A DNA stretch of 64,000 bases from Zygaena filipendulae (GCA_907165275.2 OU015678.1:5146001-5210000); one strand, 5' to 3'; counted from the stretch's first letter, positions 1-11,372 are shown. Translations and numbers: made by a program. Notes: generated by a model not told the origin, from the letters alone.

Positions 1-22
1 ATCTACGGTGCGGCCCGCGCAA
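1..22 (+). CDS. THAP-like gene, end of an upstream exon (partial)
   Basis: Reads IYGAARA plus one base, then caa|gtaaaa. Phase 1 joins exactly to the next exon to make a Ser codon and the THAP-like stretch. Only 22 bases are visible, so this is the weakest exon of the model. Confidence 0.4.
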
Positions 23-3000
23 GTAAAAGTCGTTTCACACGCGATACATTGCGACGCCGCGCGCCGTTCCGCAGGCATTAATAAAAAACTCTTATAGAAG
101 TAAGTTTGGTAGTATATAGGCTCATAGCATAGTGATTATATTATCTTTGGTACATAGGGGTCACCCTAATTTCGTGATGTTTATCCCTCCCCAGCCCCCC
201 CCCCCCCTCTCGCCTCCTTGTCACATTAGGGGTGTTGACTACTTTTAAAAATCAAAATTCTAATTAGTCCGTCAGTTAGAAAATAAAAAAAACAATAGAC
301 ACGTATTTTTTTATTTTTCAAATAAATTAAAATATACAGAGATAAAGCGCATTAAAGTTTAGGGTGAGGGGGTCGTGACGTCACTAACCGCAAAACCGCC
401 ATACAAACTGTCAGAATAGTGACGTCACGCGAAATTTCAACTCAATATATCGCCGTTATTTTCTGATTAGGTACGTAAAAAAAGAAAAAATACGTGTCCA
501 ATATTTTTTAATAATCTACGAGACGGACTAAAAAATAAAAATTAGTCAACATGCCCTTTGTGAGGCCCTCCCCCTCCTTAGTGTGACATCACATATTTTG
601 CAATTTTACACCTAGAAATTATTAAATAAAACAGCAGTTCCAAAAAAACAATTAATAAAACATATTTCGCCAACAAAAAAAAACCCAAAAATCGCATTAG
701 TTTTATAAGTCAATTTTGTACCTAGTACAGGTACATTAAAATGAGAGTAACAATAAATATGGTAAAAATTCTAAAATTTGTTTCATCTAAAAAAAAATGT
801 GCCCCGCACCAATATCCTCATTGAACTGATTAAACCCGCTCCACATTCACGCGAGAATCTTGCGAGAACGCGTGAAAACCACGAGAGCACGAGAGAGAGA
901 GAGTGTGGAGCCGATGTTATCCGCCGTTTTCTCCCGCTTTTCTCGCGTTCTCGCAAGATTCTCGCGTGAATGCGGAGCGGGCTTTACATTTGCGGCCCTG
1001 AAATGAGAAAAGGTTGCCGACCCGTGGTCTAGCCCACTGTCGGAATCTTTGATACCCGCCAAACACTTACTTAGTTTTATGTCCAGATTTTTAAATTGAA
1101 AGCAAACTTTTTAAACTCAAAAATTATGCTACATTGACCATAATAAACAAAAGATGCAAAACAATGATGGCTCCTAAGCATTCCTCCAACCCTAACGAGC
1201 TTGAGCTTGAGCTGTCGGTGAAGGAAAACTTCGCGAGGAAACCATAGCATGGTCAATGGTGGTGGAGCACTCTCTAGTGCCCGGCTGGCTAGCTACCACC
1301 TTCAAGTTGCAAATCTGTCGCCAAGCATCTAACGGTGTGTTCCGGCAGCCCCACTTGAAAGCCAGTTCCCATCCCCATTCCAGGTCGGCAACGCACCTGC
1401 AAGCCTTCTGGTGTTGCAGATGTCCATGGGCGGCGGTAATCACTTACCACCAGGTGTACCACCTGCTCGTTTGCCCCCTATGACATAAAAAAAAATAAAA
1501 CCACCATTATGTTACTTCTTTCAAGTTTCAGGTCATTGTCGTACGTTGCGCAAAGATGCTGTCCCGTCTCAAAACCTGCCTTCGGAGAGTCCGGCGCCGT
1601 CACACAGAGGTCGCAGCAGCAGCTCCAACCCTTCATCGTCGGCGTCCACTTCTGCAGCACCCGCAGTCTTGGAAATTGAGGTCGGGAGCTTTACAAAAGA
1701 CTAACTGGTCCCCGCGGTTTCACCCGCGGAATTCTGTGATAAAAAGTACCCTATTTCCATCTCTGTACCCTTGACAATGTGTGTGCAAAATTTCATGATC
1801 ATCCGTTCAGCCGTTGAGTCGTGAAAGTCTAACAAACAAACTCACTTTCGCATTTATAATATTAGTAAGGATGTGGTTTCACCCGCGATGATTTCGGAGT
1901 TCCCGCAAAATTGTTCCATATAAACTTTGCAACCCCTTTTCACCCCCTTGAATTTTCATAAAATCCTTATCGGATGCCTACGTCATACAAAGAACACACT
2001 GTGCTGTGCGTTGATCCGTCAGACAGTCATAGGCTATTGTACCTACTAATTTTTTTCTTAATTCTATTTAGTCCGTCAGTTACACGTATATTTTGCTTCT
2101 ATAAATTAATGACTTACTTGGATAAAGCGCATTAAAGTACAATGAGCATGTTGACTAATTTTTATTTTTTAGTCCATCTTGTAGATTATTAAAAAATATT
2201 GGACACGTATTTTTTTCTTTTTTTACGTAATCAAAAAATAACGGCGATATATTGAGTTGAAATTTCGCGTGACGTCACTATTCTGACAGTTTGTATGGCG
2301 GTTTTGCGGTTAGTGACGTCACGACCTCCTCATCCTAAACTTTAATGCCCTTTATCTCTGTATATTTTAATTTATTTAAAAAAGCAAAAAATACGTGTCT
2401 ATTTTTATTTTCTAACTGACGGACTAATTAGAATTTTGATTTTCAATAGTAGTCAACATCCCTATTACTGCATCTGCTTCTGACGTCACGCGACATAATA
2501 TCGACTCAACGTATCTCCGTTATTTTTTGCTTACGTAAAAAATTAAAAAAATACGTGTCCAATATTTTTTACGAATCTACGGGATCGACGGGCTAAAAAT
2601 AAAAATAAATAGTCGAATAGCCTATTCAGGACAAAGAGTTTTATATATTGTATAGATTGTTATTTTACAGGTCGGTCAGCATATAGCGCACGCGATCTAC
2701 GTTCAAACTATGCTGGCCTTGCAAAACGCAGGAGATGGTAAGTGATTAATAAAATAGTATATTTCATTACAAGTGCGGAAAGCCTGTCATTGCAAAGAGT
2801 TCCGACAAATGTCTACCCGAGCCGAGGCGCAGCTGAAGGTAAGGGTTGACAGTCGGAACTCTCTGCAATGACGGTTCCGCACGTGTACTGAACAACTATT
2901 TTTAATACAGTTGCGAAAAATTAAGCAATTTAATAAAATATCAAAAACACAACAAACTAAACTAAGTTCCAACTGTGATCAAGAGATGGCGCTAGTCGTA

Positions 3001-4941
3001 TTAGTAATGCGAAACCTACGTTTCGCAATGCAAAAAGTGTGTCAAAGTCGTGTCGCCATTTTTGACAGTTGGCAAAGAGAACGCACGAGTTCGGGAAAGG
3101 TAAACAAAAAGCTCGAGTATGTAATATATATAATAGCCCACATCCCGAACGCTAAATGTCCCTGCAATACGCCACTTTTTGAGCAACTGTATTAAAAAAA
3201 AATTTACCCCTAGCTAGACATGCGCAAAATATCGCCTTGCAGTGTGACCAGTGATGTCATTGATGTGATATGGCGTTGCTTTTCCGGTCGGGTGATATCA
3301 CTCTCAAACATTACATAACATATCCCGACCACCCGATTGGCGCAATGGTCACCATGCCTGCCCGCTAATCAAGAGGTTCCGGGTTCGATTCCCGGTGGGG
3401 GTGGACGTTGTGTGATGAACACAGGGTTCCATTTTCCATCTGGGTGTGTATATATATATCTATAGTATAATATATATGTAATAATATGTGTAGTATATAC
3501 CACGTTTGCTTGGTTTTCACGACTTAAGCTTATAGCTTAGTGTGGGATCAAGTAGATCTGTGTTTTGTGAAGTGGATTATTATTATTATTATATCACTCA
3601 AACATTACTCAACGAGTTCTAAAGGGCAATGGACCTTGTGAGTATCGTTCATTATTTTCATTGATTTGAAAAATCATAATATACGTCTCTATTAATTGTT
3701 TTTGTATTATCTATGTAATATACTCTACTCGAACTGGACTAAAATCTAAATAGAATTTTCTATTCTCCTTCCCCCGGCAAGATTCCTATTGAAGGATTTA
3801 TTCTTTGTTCGTCCTGAAGTTTTGTCCCACATACCAAAAAAAATCTACTATTAAAGTTGTGCTTCGTCCCGTATTACAAGCACATTAAAGGTACAGCCAA
3901 CAAACAAATTAAGTAGGTATTTATTTGAACTTTTAGCACACAACCAATCGGAAGAGTGCGCAATCGCCGAGAGATGTAATACAAGATTCTATGTGCGCTG
4001 AATTCGTGTCTATACTCTATAGCTACTGAATCTCTTTTACAGGCATCCGAGCTACATCACCTAGCGTCGACGATGACAGGACACAAAGCGACACCCAAGA
4101 AAGCACTCTGTCAGACTCGGAGATGCCCGTGCCACATCGTTTCCACGACTACGAAGGACCGGTGGACTCTCAGTCAAAAATATTCGAGGAATTGCTGCCG
4201 AAGAGGCGCAAGAGAATCCGAGAGTTCGAGAGCATACCCGATGCGGACGGTGAAAGTATCCCTTCACCGGTCGATGACAACAGATCGAATTCCAACTCGT
4301 ACCGCTGCGAGGAATGCTCGAAATGTTTCAAAGACCCCGACGTGTATTTGCTCCACAAGAGAACGCACAAAACTAAAGCGGACGCCATCGAGAGGCTACA
4401 AGAGAACGAGAATGAAAAAGAGAAAGAGAACTTCAACGTCAACAAAGAGAAGAGCGAGGAGACCCTCAAAGCGAATCCGATTCTAGCTAATCTATTGAAA
4501 GCTAACGCGAACAATGTGCAGGGTGGGGCTATGAAGAATGCGCAACGCAATACTAACGGTGACAGACAGACAAACGGCAGTGAAAGCGGTAACAGCGGTG
4601 TTGACAGTGAGTGCGATGAGGACTTTAAAAATGTGATAGTGAAAAGTGAAATAACTGTCGAGGAGCACGATGTGATGGATCAAATTTCAGCTGCCAAAGC
4701 GGTAAAGCAGTTGGAAAACGACAAAAACGCAGACAAACCCGTAGAAGACGTCAAGAACGAGTTCGTGGATCCGTTGGAGCAATTGTTTATTGTCAAACCT
4801 GAACCGCTAGATGATGATGAAGCAGCTAAACTGAATAGTGAATACGCTAAAGTGATTCCAAAAAGTGATATAAAAGAAGAACACGACTCGATCAAAGTTG
4901 AACACGACTTGATCACTCTCGAAGACTTGATTAGCTCGTAA
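1..4941 (+). CDS. THAP-like / C2H2 zinc-finger protein, 3' part (4 exons, 5' end outside window)
   Basis: Spliced model 1..22, 1532..1680, 2671..2737, 4043..4941; the pieces add to 379 codons including the TAA at 4939..4941, and all phases agree (1, 0, 1). The exon 1-2 junction encodes RTLRKDAVPS, which resembles the C-terminal end of THAP zinc-binding domains; the CxxC and CxxH part would lie upstream, so the THAP call is inferred. Next come a Ser/Pro/Ala-rich linker and VGQHIAHAIYVQTML. A single C2H2 finger sits at 4300..4368 (C-x2-C-x12-H-x3-H, YRCEEC..LLHKRTH), followed by a charged Glu/Lys/Asn region and an acidic tail with five psi-K-x-E motifs. Expected role: nuclear DNA-binding regulator. 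Uncertain points: the donors at 22/23 (caa|gtaaaa) and 1680/1681 (gag|gtcggg) are weak. Intron 3 holds a SINE, intron 2 a three-level transposon nest. I do not recognise the ortholog. Confidence 0.6.
229..555. mobile_element. MITE M1 copy
   Basis: Ends ggggtgttgact / agtcaacatgccc with inner aattagtccgtcagtt and aatctacgagacggacta. Carries TGACGTCAC twice. In intron 1 of the zinc-finger gene. Confidence 0.8.
835..982. mobile_element. MITE M6 copy
   Basis: Terminal inverted repeat CCCGCTCCACATTCACGCGA, continuing as gaatcttgcgagaacgcg; the interior has a GA run. Second copy at 57850. Confidence 0.75.
1190..1498 (+). mobile_element. Truncated LINE 3' end
   Basis: Ends ggcggtaatcacttaccacc ... 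gctcgtttgccccctatgac followed by A-rich tail, a tail widespread in lepidopteran non-LTR elements; upstream gtgaaggaaaacttcgcgag is degenerate coding. No intact ORF. Confidence 0.6.
1532..1680 (+). CDS. THAP-like gene, exon with RTLRKDAVPS and Ser-rich linker
   Basis: Acceptor tttcaagtttcag|gt. The frame encodes HCRTLRKDAVPSQNLP and then a Ser-rich run (RSSSSSNPSSSAS). The exon is ended at gag|gtcggg because this gives phase 0 into 2671; gca|gtcttg a few codons earlier would also keep phase. A type A Helitron starts 24 bases past the donor. Confidence 0.6.
1704..1870 (-). mobile_element. Helitron type A
   Basis: actggtccccgcggtttcac ... catttataatattagtaagg; reverse orientation, just after the zinc-finger exon at 1532..1680. 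Confidence 0.75.
2030..2624. mobile_element. MITE M1b-like, carrying an M1 copy inside
   Basis: Ends TAGGCTATT / AATAGCCTA. Shares the M1 plan (taaagcgcattaaag, gacgtcacgcgac, tacgtgtccaatatttttta). Interrupted at 2143..2462 by M1. Confidence 0.7.
2143..2462. mobile_element. MITE M1 copy nested in its relative
   Basis: gagcatgttgactaattttt ... agtagtcaacatcc, with two TGACGTCAC sites; inverse orientation to the copy at 229. Confidence 0.8.
2671..2737 (+). CDS. THAP-like gene, 67-bp exon
   Basis: Clean sites: tattttacag|gtcggt and ggagatg|gtaagtg. The 22 codons read VGQHIAHAIYVQTMLALQNA.. with no stop and end in phase 1, which the exon at 4043 requires. Confidence 0.75.
3315..3590 (+). mobile_element. 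tRNA-derived SINE with target duplication
   Basis: Pol III A box TGGCGCAATGG and B box GGTTCGATTCC in the head, a body with tagcttagtgtgggatcaag, and an (ATT)n tail. Flanked by near-identical copies of ATATCACTC..AAACATTAC (3295..3314 and 3591..3608). Confidence 0.85.
4043..4941 (+). CDS. THAP-like gene, terminal exon with C2H2 finger and SUMO-motif tail
   Basis: Acceptor ctcttttacag|gcatcc; frame GIRATSPSVDDDRTQ continues without a stop to TAA. The ATG at 4123 is internal, not a start. The finger is at 4300..4368. Psi-K-x-E motifs start at 4639 (VKSE), 4750 (VKNE), 4792 (VKPE), 4870 (IKEE) and 4891 (IKVE). Confidence 0.85.
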
Positions 4942-4945
4942 TAAA
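4940..4945 (+). promoter_or_regulatory. Possible poly(A) signal overlapping the stop codon
   Basis: AATAAA overlaps the TAA stop of the zinc-finger gene (TAATAAAAC). If used, the 3' UTR would be about 20-30 bases; another AATAAA cluster lies near 5235. Confidence 0.3.
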
Positions 4946-5655
4946 ACTAAAATTACTCGTGAACTGAACACCTGTTTTTTTATAATGAAATTGTAGATTT
5001 TATCTATTTAATTCTTTTGATTGAATCATCACCCAGTTTGGCCAGTCAGTTGATCATTAGCAACATGCTAGTTGTTGTGCGCGACTCCGCTTGAATGACA
5101 CTTCACAAGCTTTCCATTTCTAATGGTCATATTTACATACACTGATGGTTTATAAGAAACCTAGTGTTGTATTCAAGGTCTTAAAAGGAGATAAGCAAGG
5201 GAACTGTCCAAAAACCAATCCAGAACATTCTTAAAATAAATAAAATAAGTAAAAAAGAAATAGTCGGGTAAATCCAGTTTTAATAATAGTGTACTAAATG
5301 CTAACAAAATATATTCGGTAGGTATCTCCTCATCAATCTAATTGATCGGACAAAAAAAATTAAAATCTCAAAATGTTGTCTTGAAGTGTTGTTTAAAAAT
5401 TAGATCTATAAACAGTTATCATCCTCATGCGTGATGGTTTTAAAGTGCAAAATCGATTGCAGCCTCGCTCAGTTGCTTCGACCAATCACAGAGCAGAATG
5501 TTAGCCGCGGTTTTTTGGTAATGTTTGTTTAACCCTCTCGGGGAAGGCAAAGGAAACTTGGTCCATACATCCAAATGATTCAACAACAGTTTATAATAGT
5601 GCTTGCTACTATAAAAAAAAGTTCGCGTAAAGATCGCGTTTCTAACAAATCAATA
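4946..5655. other. Downstream flank of the zinc-finger gene
   Basis: AT-rich, no ORF or clear repeat; probably 3' UTR and intergenic DNA. Confidence 0.4.
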
Positions 5656-5659
5656 GAAA

Positions 5660-5847
5660 AATATACCCGTGTTAATTTCAGAGTTCCCGCGGGAATTCCG
5701 GGATAAAAAGTACCCTATGTGTTGATCTGATGTATAAGCTATATTATTGTAAAGTTTCATTTAAATCAATCCAGTAGTTTTTGCGTGAAAGAGTAACAAA
5801 CATCCATACATTCTTACAAACTTTCGCGTTTATAATATTAGTAGGAT
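5660..5847 (-). mobile_element. Helitron type A, 3' truncated
   Basis: cagagttcccgcgggaattc ... cgtttataatattagtagga; lacks the CTAG end. Confidence 0.65.
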
Positions 5848-6441
5848 AACATATAAGAAGTACAGTGAGCACCTTTTTGGCAATTCTATCGGCCATTATG
5901 AAAAAGAAAACTTTAAAAAAAGTTCAATTTTGTTAATCATTTTACTGACTGGCCAAATATAGGGACGTAAATCGCTTCATACATTCATAAATAATTTTAG
6001 TTGATCTAGAAAATAAGAATGGAACTGCCTTTATGTATTAAGAATTTGTTGTAATTAGCAACAATATTTTATTAGATATATTAAAAACTTGTTTTTAAAA
6101 CCATTTAAAACTGAAACAGTCTAGCTAGGTCACAGGGGTCAAGGTAAAGTCAGCCTCAAAAGTATGTAATCAATTGTTGAACTTTACTACTATTGTCATA
6201 ACAACTGGCGAAAGTATTTTGGAATTTTAATTTGCAGACATTTATTTAACAACTTACGGGAGTCTTTTTATTGAACACTAAATTTTAAGTTAATATTTTT
6301 AAAACATAATTGTCTCAATCAGAGACGTTCATTAGATCTATGTTAATTGGCGTTTAACTTAATTAGTCAAAATATGCCAATCTAAGGGGCCATCAATACA
6401 TCCTAAGTTTCGTGACGTCACATTTCAAAATCTTATACATA

Positions 6442-6807
6442 CAGGGTGTCCCGTAAATCGACGTCAAGCCAGAACCGGGTGATAGGCTATGTCATAAGTG
6501 TTAATAGAAAAACGTAAAAAAATTATCTTTAAAAAAAATTGTCATTTATAGAAAAATATAAAAGGCTCCTGTTGCTACAAACCTTAATTTTTTTTTCAAT
6601 TTTCTTCTTACTGTTTAATCGCGAATAGTGTTTCTGAAAACTACTTTTTAAAATTTACAGCCATTTTTGTTCTTGTCCAGAAGAAAATATTAGGTTTTTG
6701 CCAATGAAGTTTTCAAAATTATTGCTTTCATCAGTTTTTAATGACTGCCCTTTTTTTTAAATAGGCATAGCAGGTTCTGGCTTGACGCCGATTTACGGGA
6801 CACCCTG
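6442..6807. mobile_element. Mariner-type MITE
   Basis: Inverted ends CAGGGTGTCCCGTAAATCGA, continuing as cgtcaagccagaac, and its inverse at 6775..6807; about 366 bases, AT-rich, no ORF. Confidence 0.75.
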
Positions 6808-6875
6808 CATAATAAATCCCAAATTTGAACTAAGTAGGTATTAAATGTGTTCTTGCAAAATATGTGACGTCACAC

Positions 6876-6893
6876 GGGGGGGGGGGGGGGGGG
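6876..6893 (+). repeat. Homopolymer G18
   Basis: Eighteen consecutive G after cacac. C13 at 195..207 is a similar run. Length is prone to sequencing error. Confidence 0.8.
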
Positions 6894-6999
6894 CTCACAA
6901 ATAAGTGTGACGTACTTTGTGGATGACCCCTAATGAACGTCTCTGATGTTTTTAAAATCGTTACTTAAAATTAAGTAATCATTAAAAATTAGACCTTGA

Positions 7000-7237
7000 C
7001 CGCCGCACTCAGAGTCAACTTTAATGATTACTTAGTTAAGTATAGATTTTTAAAACAAAACTGCCGCAATCAGAGACGTTCAGTAAATTAATGTTAATTG
7101 GCATTTAATAAGATATAACTTAATTAGTTAAATGCAAATTAACATTAATTTATTAAACTTGTCTGATTGCGGCAGTTTTGTTTTAAAAATCTATACTTAA
7201 CTAAGTAATCATTAAATTCGACTCTGAGTGCGGCGGT
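7000..7237. mobile_element. MITE M3 (foldback) copy
   Basis: Almost the entire element is one inverted repeat: CCGCCGCACTCAGAGTCAAC ... gactctgagtgcggcgg, with inner aaaactgccgcaatcagaga. Related arm fragments at 6290..6370 and 6950..6990. Confidence 0.8.
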
Positions 7238-7459
7238 AAAAGTGACATTAAAGAAGATGCTAAAGAAGATAAATTTGTTTCCCGCCTTATTGAGGGCTCA
7301 TTAACTAAACCTAAGTATTACAACTAAGTATAACTAAGTGCATTTGCAGAAAACGGTTTTTTTCCTTTTTTGTTTAGTTTTCCAACCTATACATCTGGCT
7401 GAAGGACTGGTATCCGTGGCTATGTAATAAATTAAAAGCATGAACAGTTAAAAATTTTA

Positions 7460-7985
7460 GCGGAGTTTGGTGGCAGGCATAGGGCCCGGCTGTGTTCCGG
7501 CAGCCTCACTTGAGAGCCAGTTCCCAGGCTAGGTGTGTTCACAAACTTCGATCACACTCACTTGACATCTGGTGAGCTGTGTTCAAAACTTGTTCACGTT
7601 TAAAAAACAAAACAGTCTTTCGGAAGAAGAAATCTGGTCGAAACGTCGTTATTGTCCATCGATCTCATATAAAAAGTAGATCACAATCACCGTCAAAAAA
7701 TGCCCTCATGAAATGAGCGCCCTCTTGAACATTTGGGTGCGCTTTTAAATACCTCGTCCTACTGTCGCAACTCGGTCGTAATAGTACATTGTTATCCTAG
7801 GGGTGAAAGTAAGTAAAGTCTTTCTCCCGAGGATAACACTGTGCTTTTCATTACGAATGCAAGGAAAGTCAAAATAAAAATAGGAATTAGCTAAAGAAAA
7901 AAATGAGTGAATTTTATTTTACATAAATCAACCATTAGGTGTGCTACTGGCCAGTAAGTATGCCGCCTATGACATAAAAAAAAAC
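7460..7985 (+). mobile_element. LINE tail relative, interrupted
   Basis: 7470..7522 resembles 1330..1375 (tgttccggcagcctcacttg), and 7940..7982 has the ..gccgcctatgacataaaaaa tail. The middle is another dispersed repeat. Confidence 0.4.
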
Positions 7986-8105
7986 TTCAGTTTCTGCAGT
8001 ATCCAGCTGTCAGTTGAAAGCGATTCTCCCTAGGGCTGAAAAGTGTCACTTTCAACCCGCTTCTCAGGCAACTTCAGACCTACTTTCCGAGTATGAGTAA
8101 TGAAA
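7790..8105. repeat. Dispersed repeat also found inverted at 24148..24780
   Basis: Shares cactgtgcttttcattacga, gaaagcgattctccctaggg and gcttctcaggcaacttcaga with the second copy in inverse order. No ORF. Probably a non-autonomous DNA element of unknown type. Confidence 0.55.
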
Positions 8106-9326
8106 AATGTTATTGCTTTCGTAGATTGCTTTTTAAATATAACTTTAAGTCGAGTACTTAAGGTTACATTTGCATTAATTTATGTTTATACCAACTATAA
8201 CCACAGCTATGACTACGTAAACACGACTGCAAACAGTTTTAAAGTGAACTTTTGTATGGGGTTGTGTATCTACTTTTTATATGAGATAGATGTTATTGTC
8301 CTATTTCTATATTTTCCACCTTTACTTAACTATTTTTATCGACACGAAAACAAATAATGCAACCACTATCTTCGATTTATGCTAAAACCTCATTTTTTTC
8401 CAGTTTATATGCGCTATGGAAGTATAACTTCTTCCGTTTTACTTACATGTAATGAATTTGTAATATTTTAGGCATAATTTGGCAGTTAATTTTAATTTTA
8501 CACATCGAGTTAAGACTTATATTATGTTAGTTTTTTTTTTTAATCATAAAACCCACCGTTCTACTAAGTGTATAGCAAATTATTAATTATTATAAATGAA
8601 TGTGGGTATGAATTTATAGATCACTTCCAATGATCAACTAGCTGTTATATAAGATGTGGCCAAATTAGCTGCAAATATTTACAAGGCTGAAAGTCTACGT
8701 TATAACAAACAGGATAAGCGAAAAAATTTTTATTATAAGTTCCGTAGCTTTTTAGAATACGAGGAAAGTAAATTCAATGTACATTACATTTTACAACTAC
8801 ATTCACAAAGTACACAACACACGTAGCTCACTAATACGCATACAAGGCGCGCGCCACGCACACGGCGAGCGATGCGTCAGCTGGTCAGCTCGATTGAGGT
8901 CATTGACCTTAAGATACCGGCGCGCGGCGATGTGTGTGTAAAGCGATTGAGCTGCGAGCGCGTTCACAGATTGTTTTATTTTTGTTTGAGAAAAAAATAT
9001 GTTTTTTTGTCTTTTTTATTATGTGAACATGTCTATAACGGTGTATACTTTCAACCCTGTAAATATTTGCAGTTAATTTTGCCACACCTTATATTATATT
9101 AAAAGAAAACGTAGATTACGTTTTTTTTATTCTATACAAATTGATACTAAAAGTATCTAGATACCTATTCCGGTTTTTTTTGTTGAACAACACTACAGCA
9201 ATATATTTTTGTACCATACATGATACAATCTAAATCCACCGCTGCCGTGCTCGCCTATATTTTTTTTTAAATAAATCGATTATTATAAATATTGGCAACC
9301 TTCTAAAATTCCCGAAAACTGCCCAG
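8106..9326. other. Intergenic, with a GC-rich island
   Basis: Mostly AT-rich. 8845..8970 is rich in CG and GCGC (ggcgcgcgccacgcacacgg) and could be a promoter or an untranslated exon; no gene could be attached to it. Confidence 0.3.
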
Positions 9327-9404
9327 TTACACTACCGCACCCGTCTTCGACACCCAAGGACACCCTGGCAGACGTACGCCGCTCACTGAGTGAAAAGGCA
9401 ACAG
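9327..9404 (+). CDS. Orphan exon-like segment (78 bp, phase 1-1)
   Basis: Lies between ctgcccag|tt and caacag|gtaggt. The frame reads TLPHPSSTPKDTLADVRR and SLSEKAT without a stop and looks protein-like, unlike the surrounding AT-rich DNA. Both ends are phase 1, so it could be a cassette exon. It fits neither the zinc-finger model (ended at 4941) nor the ankyrin gene (starts at 15908). It may be an alternative exon, an unrecognised gene, or chance. Confidence 0.3.
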
Positions 9405-9412
9405 GTAGGTAC

Positions 9413-9723
9413 TGCCCGGGGTATAAAAATCATAAGTCTTTAAGTCCGTCAGTTAGATAGTAAAAAAATAATAGACACGTATATTTTGGCTTTTTAAATT
9501 AATAAAAATATACTTAGGTAAAGCGCATTAAAGTTTCCGGGGGGCTCGTGACGTCACAAACTCACAACCCCGTATAAATTGTACCGGATAGTGACGTCAC
9601 GCTACATTTCGACTCGAATGTTCCGCCGTTATTTTTATGATTATGTAAAATGAAAAATGCGTGTCCAATATTTTTTACATTAACATGACGGACTAAAAAC
9701 TAAAATTCAGTACACTATTGTAA
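9413..9723. mobile_element. MITE M1c (diverged M1 relative)
   Basis: gtataaaaatcataagtct ... actaaaattcagtacact, with taagtccgtcagtta, gtgacgtcac twice and catgacggactaaa. Starts 9 bases after the orphan exon. Confidence 0.65.
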
Positions 9724-10958
9724 AAATAATCATAAGTACTCTTTGTACCTACTTACCTCTTTTAAGTAATGAATGTGTTGCAAAGTTAGATTTAAGTTAA
9801 AAACAAATTATTTCATAACTAGTTATAGTCTCTATATCTGTAAGTTAAGATCGATGGATTTAATTAGCGGTGAAGTTCTCAACATGCTAATTTACAATAT
9901 ATGCTAACTGCTAATGCTAATTCTAATCTATGGTCATTGACTCCTTGACTGAACAAGAAATCTAGAAAACTACTTGACTTAAAAGCAAAAATTTTGCAGG
10001 TAGGTAGTTGTGGAGAATAGAACATTATTAATTTTATTAAAAAGCAATGAAATAAAATGAAATGACTTTATTGTACACCAACTGTGATCTGTGAGTAAAA
10101 TGAAGTTACTCCCTTATAACATCAGAAAAACCGGTCCAGCCGTTTCAGAAATTAGCCGGAACAAACAGACAGACGGACAAAAATTTAAACATTTTTTTCT
10201 TTGTAAGTACCGTATATACATACTATCATATTATGCATTATTAAGTGAAAAACTGTTCATTTGGAATTACAAACAGAACAGACACTTCAATTTTATTTAT
10301 ATGTACAGATATAAAGTATAGCTATTAAAATAACTTATAAAAACATGAGGCTACAATAGGCTTATGACTATTAAGTGAACTCTACCAGGCTACCCTTATT
10401 ATAATAGATGGGTGTCATGTGACTGATATTTCAGCTCTGACATTTCCGAATCTTCTGCCAGTACCTATGTATGTATTTTTATAGCACTAGTTCTTAGCAT
10501 GCTATATGCTTATTAGCGTTATTGCTAAATAAAAAAAAACTATCGTTAGTTGCTATCGCTACTGACGCTAGTTTGAAAATTAATTTAATAAGTTTTCAAT
10601 TAAAATTGAAACGGTCGCAAGAGGTAATACAGATATATTGATTATTCGTAATATTATAGGTTACATTAAAATTATAGTGCCTTAGAAGATACACCGTATG
10701 ACTTTGTATAAATAGAAGAACAAAAAAAAGAAATACCCGTGTCATAGAGAACTTTCTATTTCATATTTTTAGTCGAACATTTTTATAAAACACCAAATTA
10801 TTTTAAATTCATGCTTACCGCCTTTTATCTAATAAAAATATAAGTACGTTAAAAAAACAATGGTTAAAACAATAAAGAATGTAGGTTAAAGCGGGTCACC
10901 TTTTTTGATCTGTTGCCTGTCGGAGCGTCAGCGACAATACAAAGAAAAGGCTTTGAAT
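9724..10958. other. Intergenic, no gene seen
   Basis: AT-rich. 10045..10145 (gactttattgtacaccaact, ccggtccagccgtttcaga) resembles LINE and Helitron scraps. Nothing coding. Confidence 0.4.
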
Positions 10959-11286
10959 GGGCATGTTGACTAATTTTTATTTTTTAGTCCGCCTTGTAGA
11001 GTATTAAAAAATATTGGACACGTCTTTTTTTTTCTTTTTTTACGTAATTAAAAAATAACGGCGATATATTGAGTTGAAATTTCGCGTGACGTCACTATTC
11101 TGACAGTTTGTATGGCGGTTGTAGCGGTTAGTGACGTCACGACCCCCGCACCCGAAACTTTAATGCGCTTTATCTCTGTATATTTTAATTTATTTGAAAA
11201 AGCAAAAAATACGTGTCTATTGTTGTTTTATTTTCTAACTGACGGACTAATTAGAATTTTGATTTTCAAAAGCAGTCAACATCCCC
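10959..11286. mobile_element. MITE M1 copy
   Basis: gggcatgttgactaattttt ... agcagtcaacatcccc; two TGACGTCAC sites. Confidence 0.8.
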
Positions 11287-11372
11287 ATTGGCGCGTCAGC
11301 AACTTGTGCGATCGTTTTTCATGAATATTTGACCGCGTCATCATGCCCATTGATATTGGGCATGATAACAAC

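Larger units (their letters stand above)
1871..2656 (-). mobile_element. Helitron type B, split by a two-level MITE nest
   Basis: Left part 1871..2029 (aaactttgcaacccctttt, gcgttgatccgtcagacagt) continues at 2625 (tcaggacaaagagttttata). Removing 2030..2624 restores cagtcattcagg exactly as in the copy at 18205..18451. Confidence 0.75.

Noticed and set aside
3325..3400. tRNA gene
   Set aside because: A and B boxes are present, but the cloverleaf continues into a SINE body with target duplications; the same holds at 50299 and 54515.
4170..4550. Minus-strand frame opposite the zinc-finger exon
   Set aside because: Shadow of the real plus-strand exon; Ser/Phe-rich with no motif.
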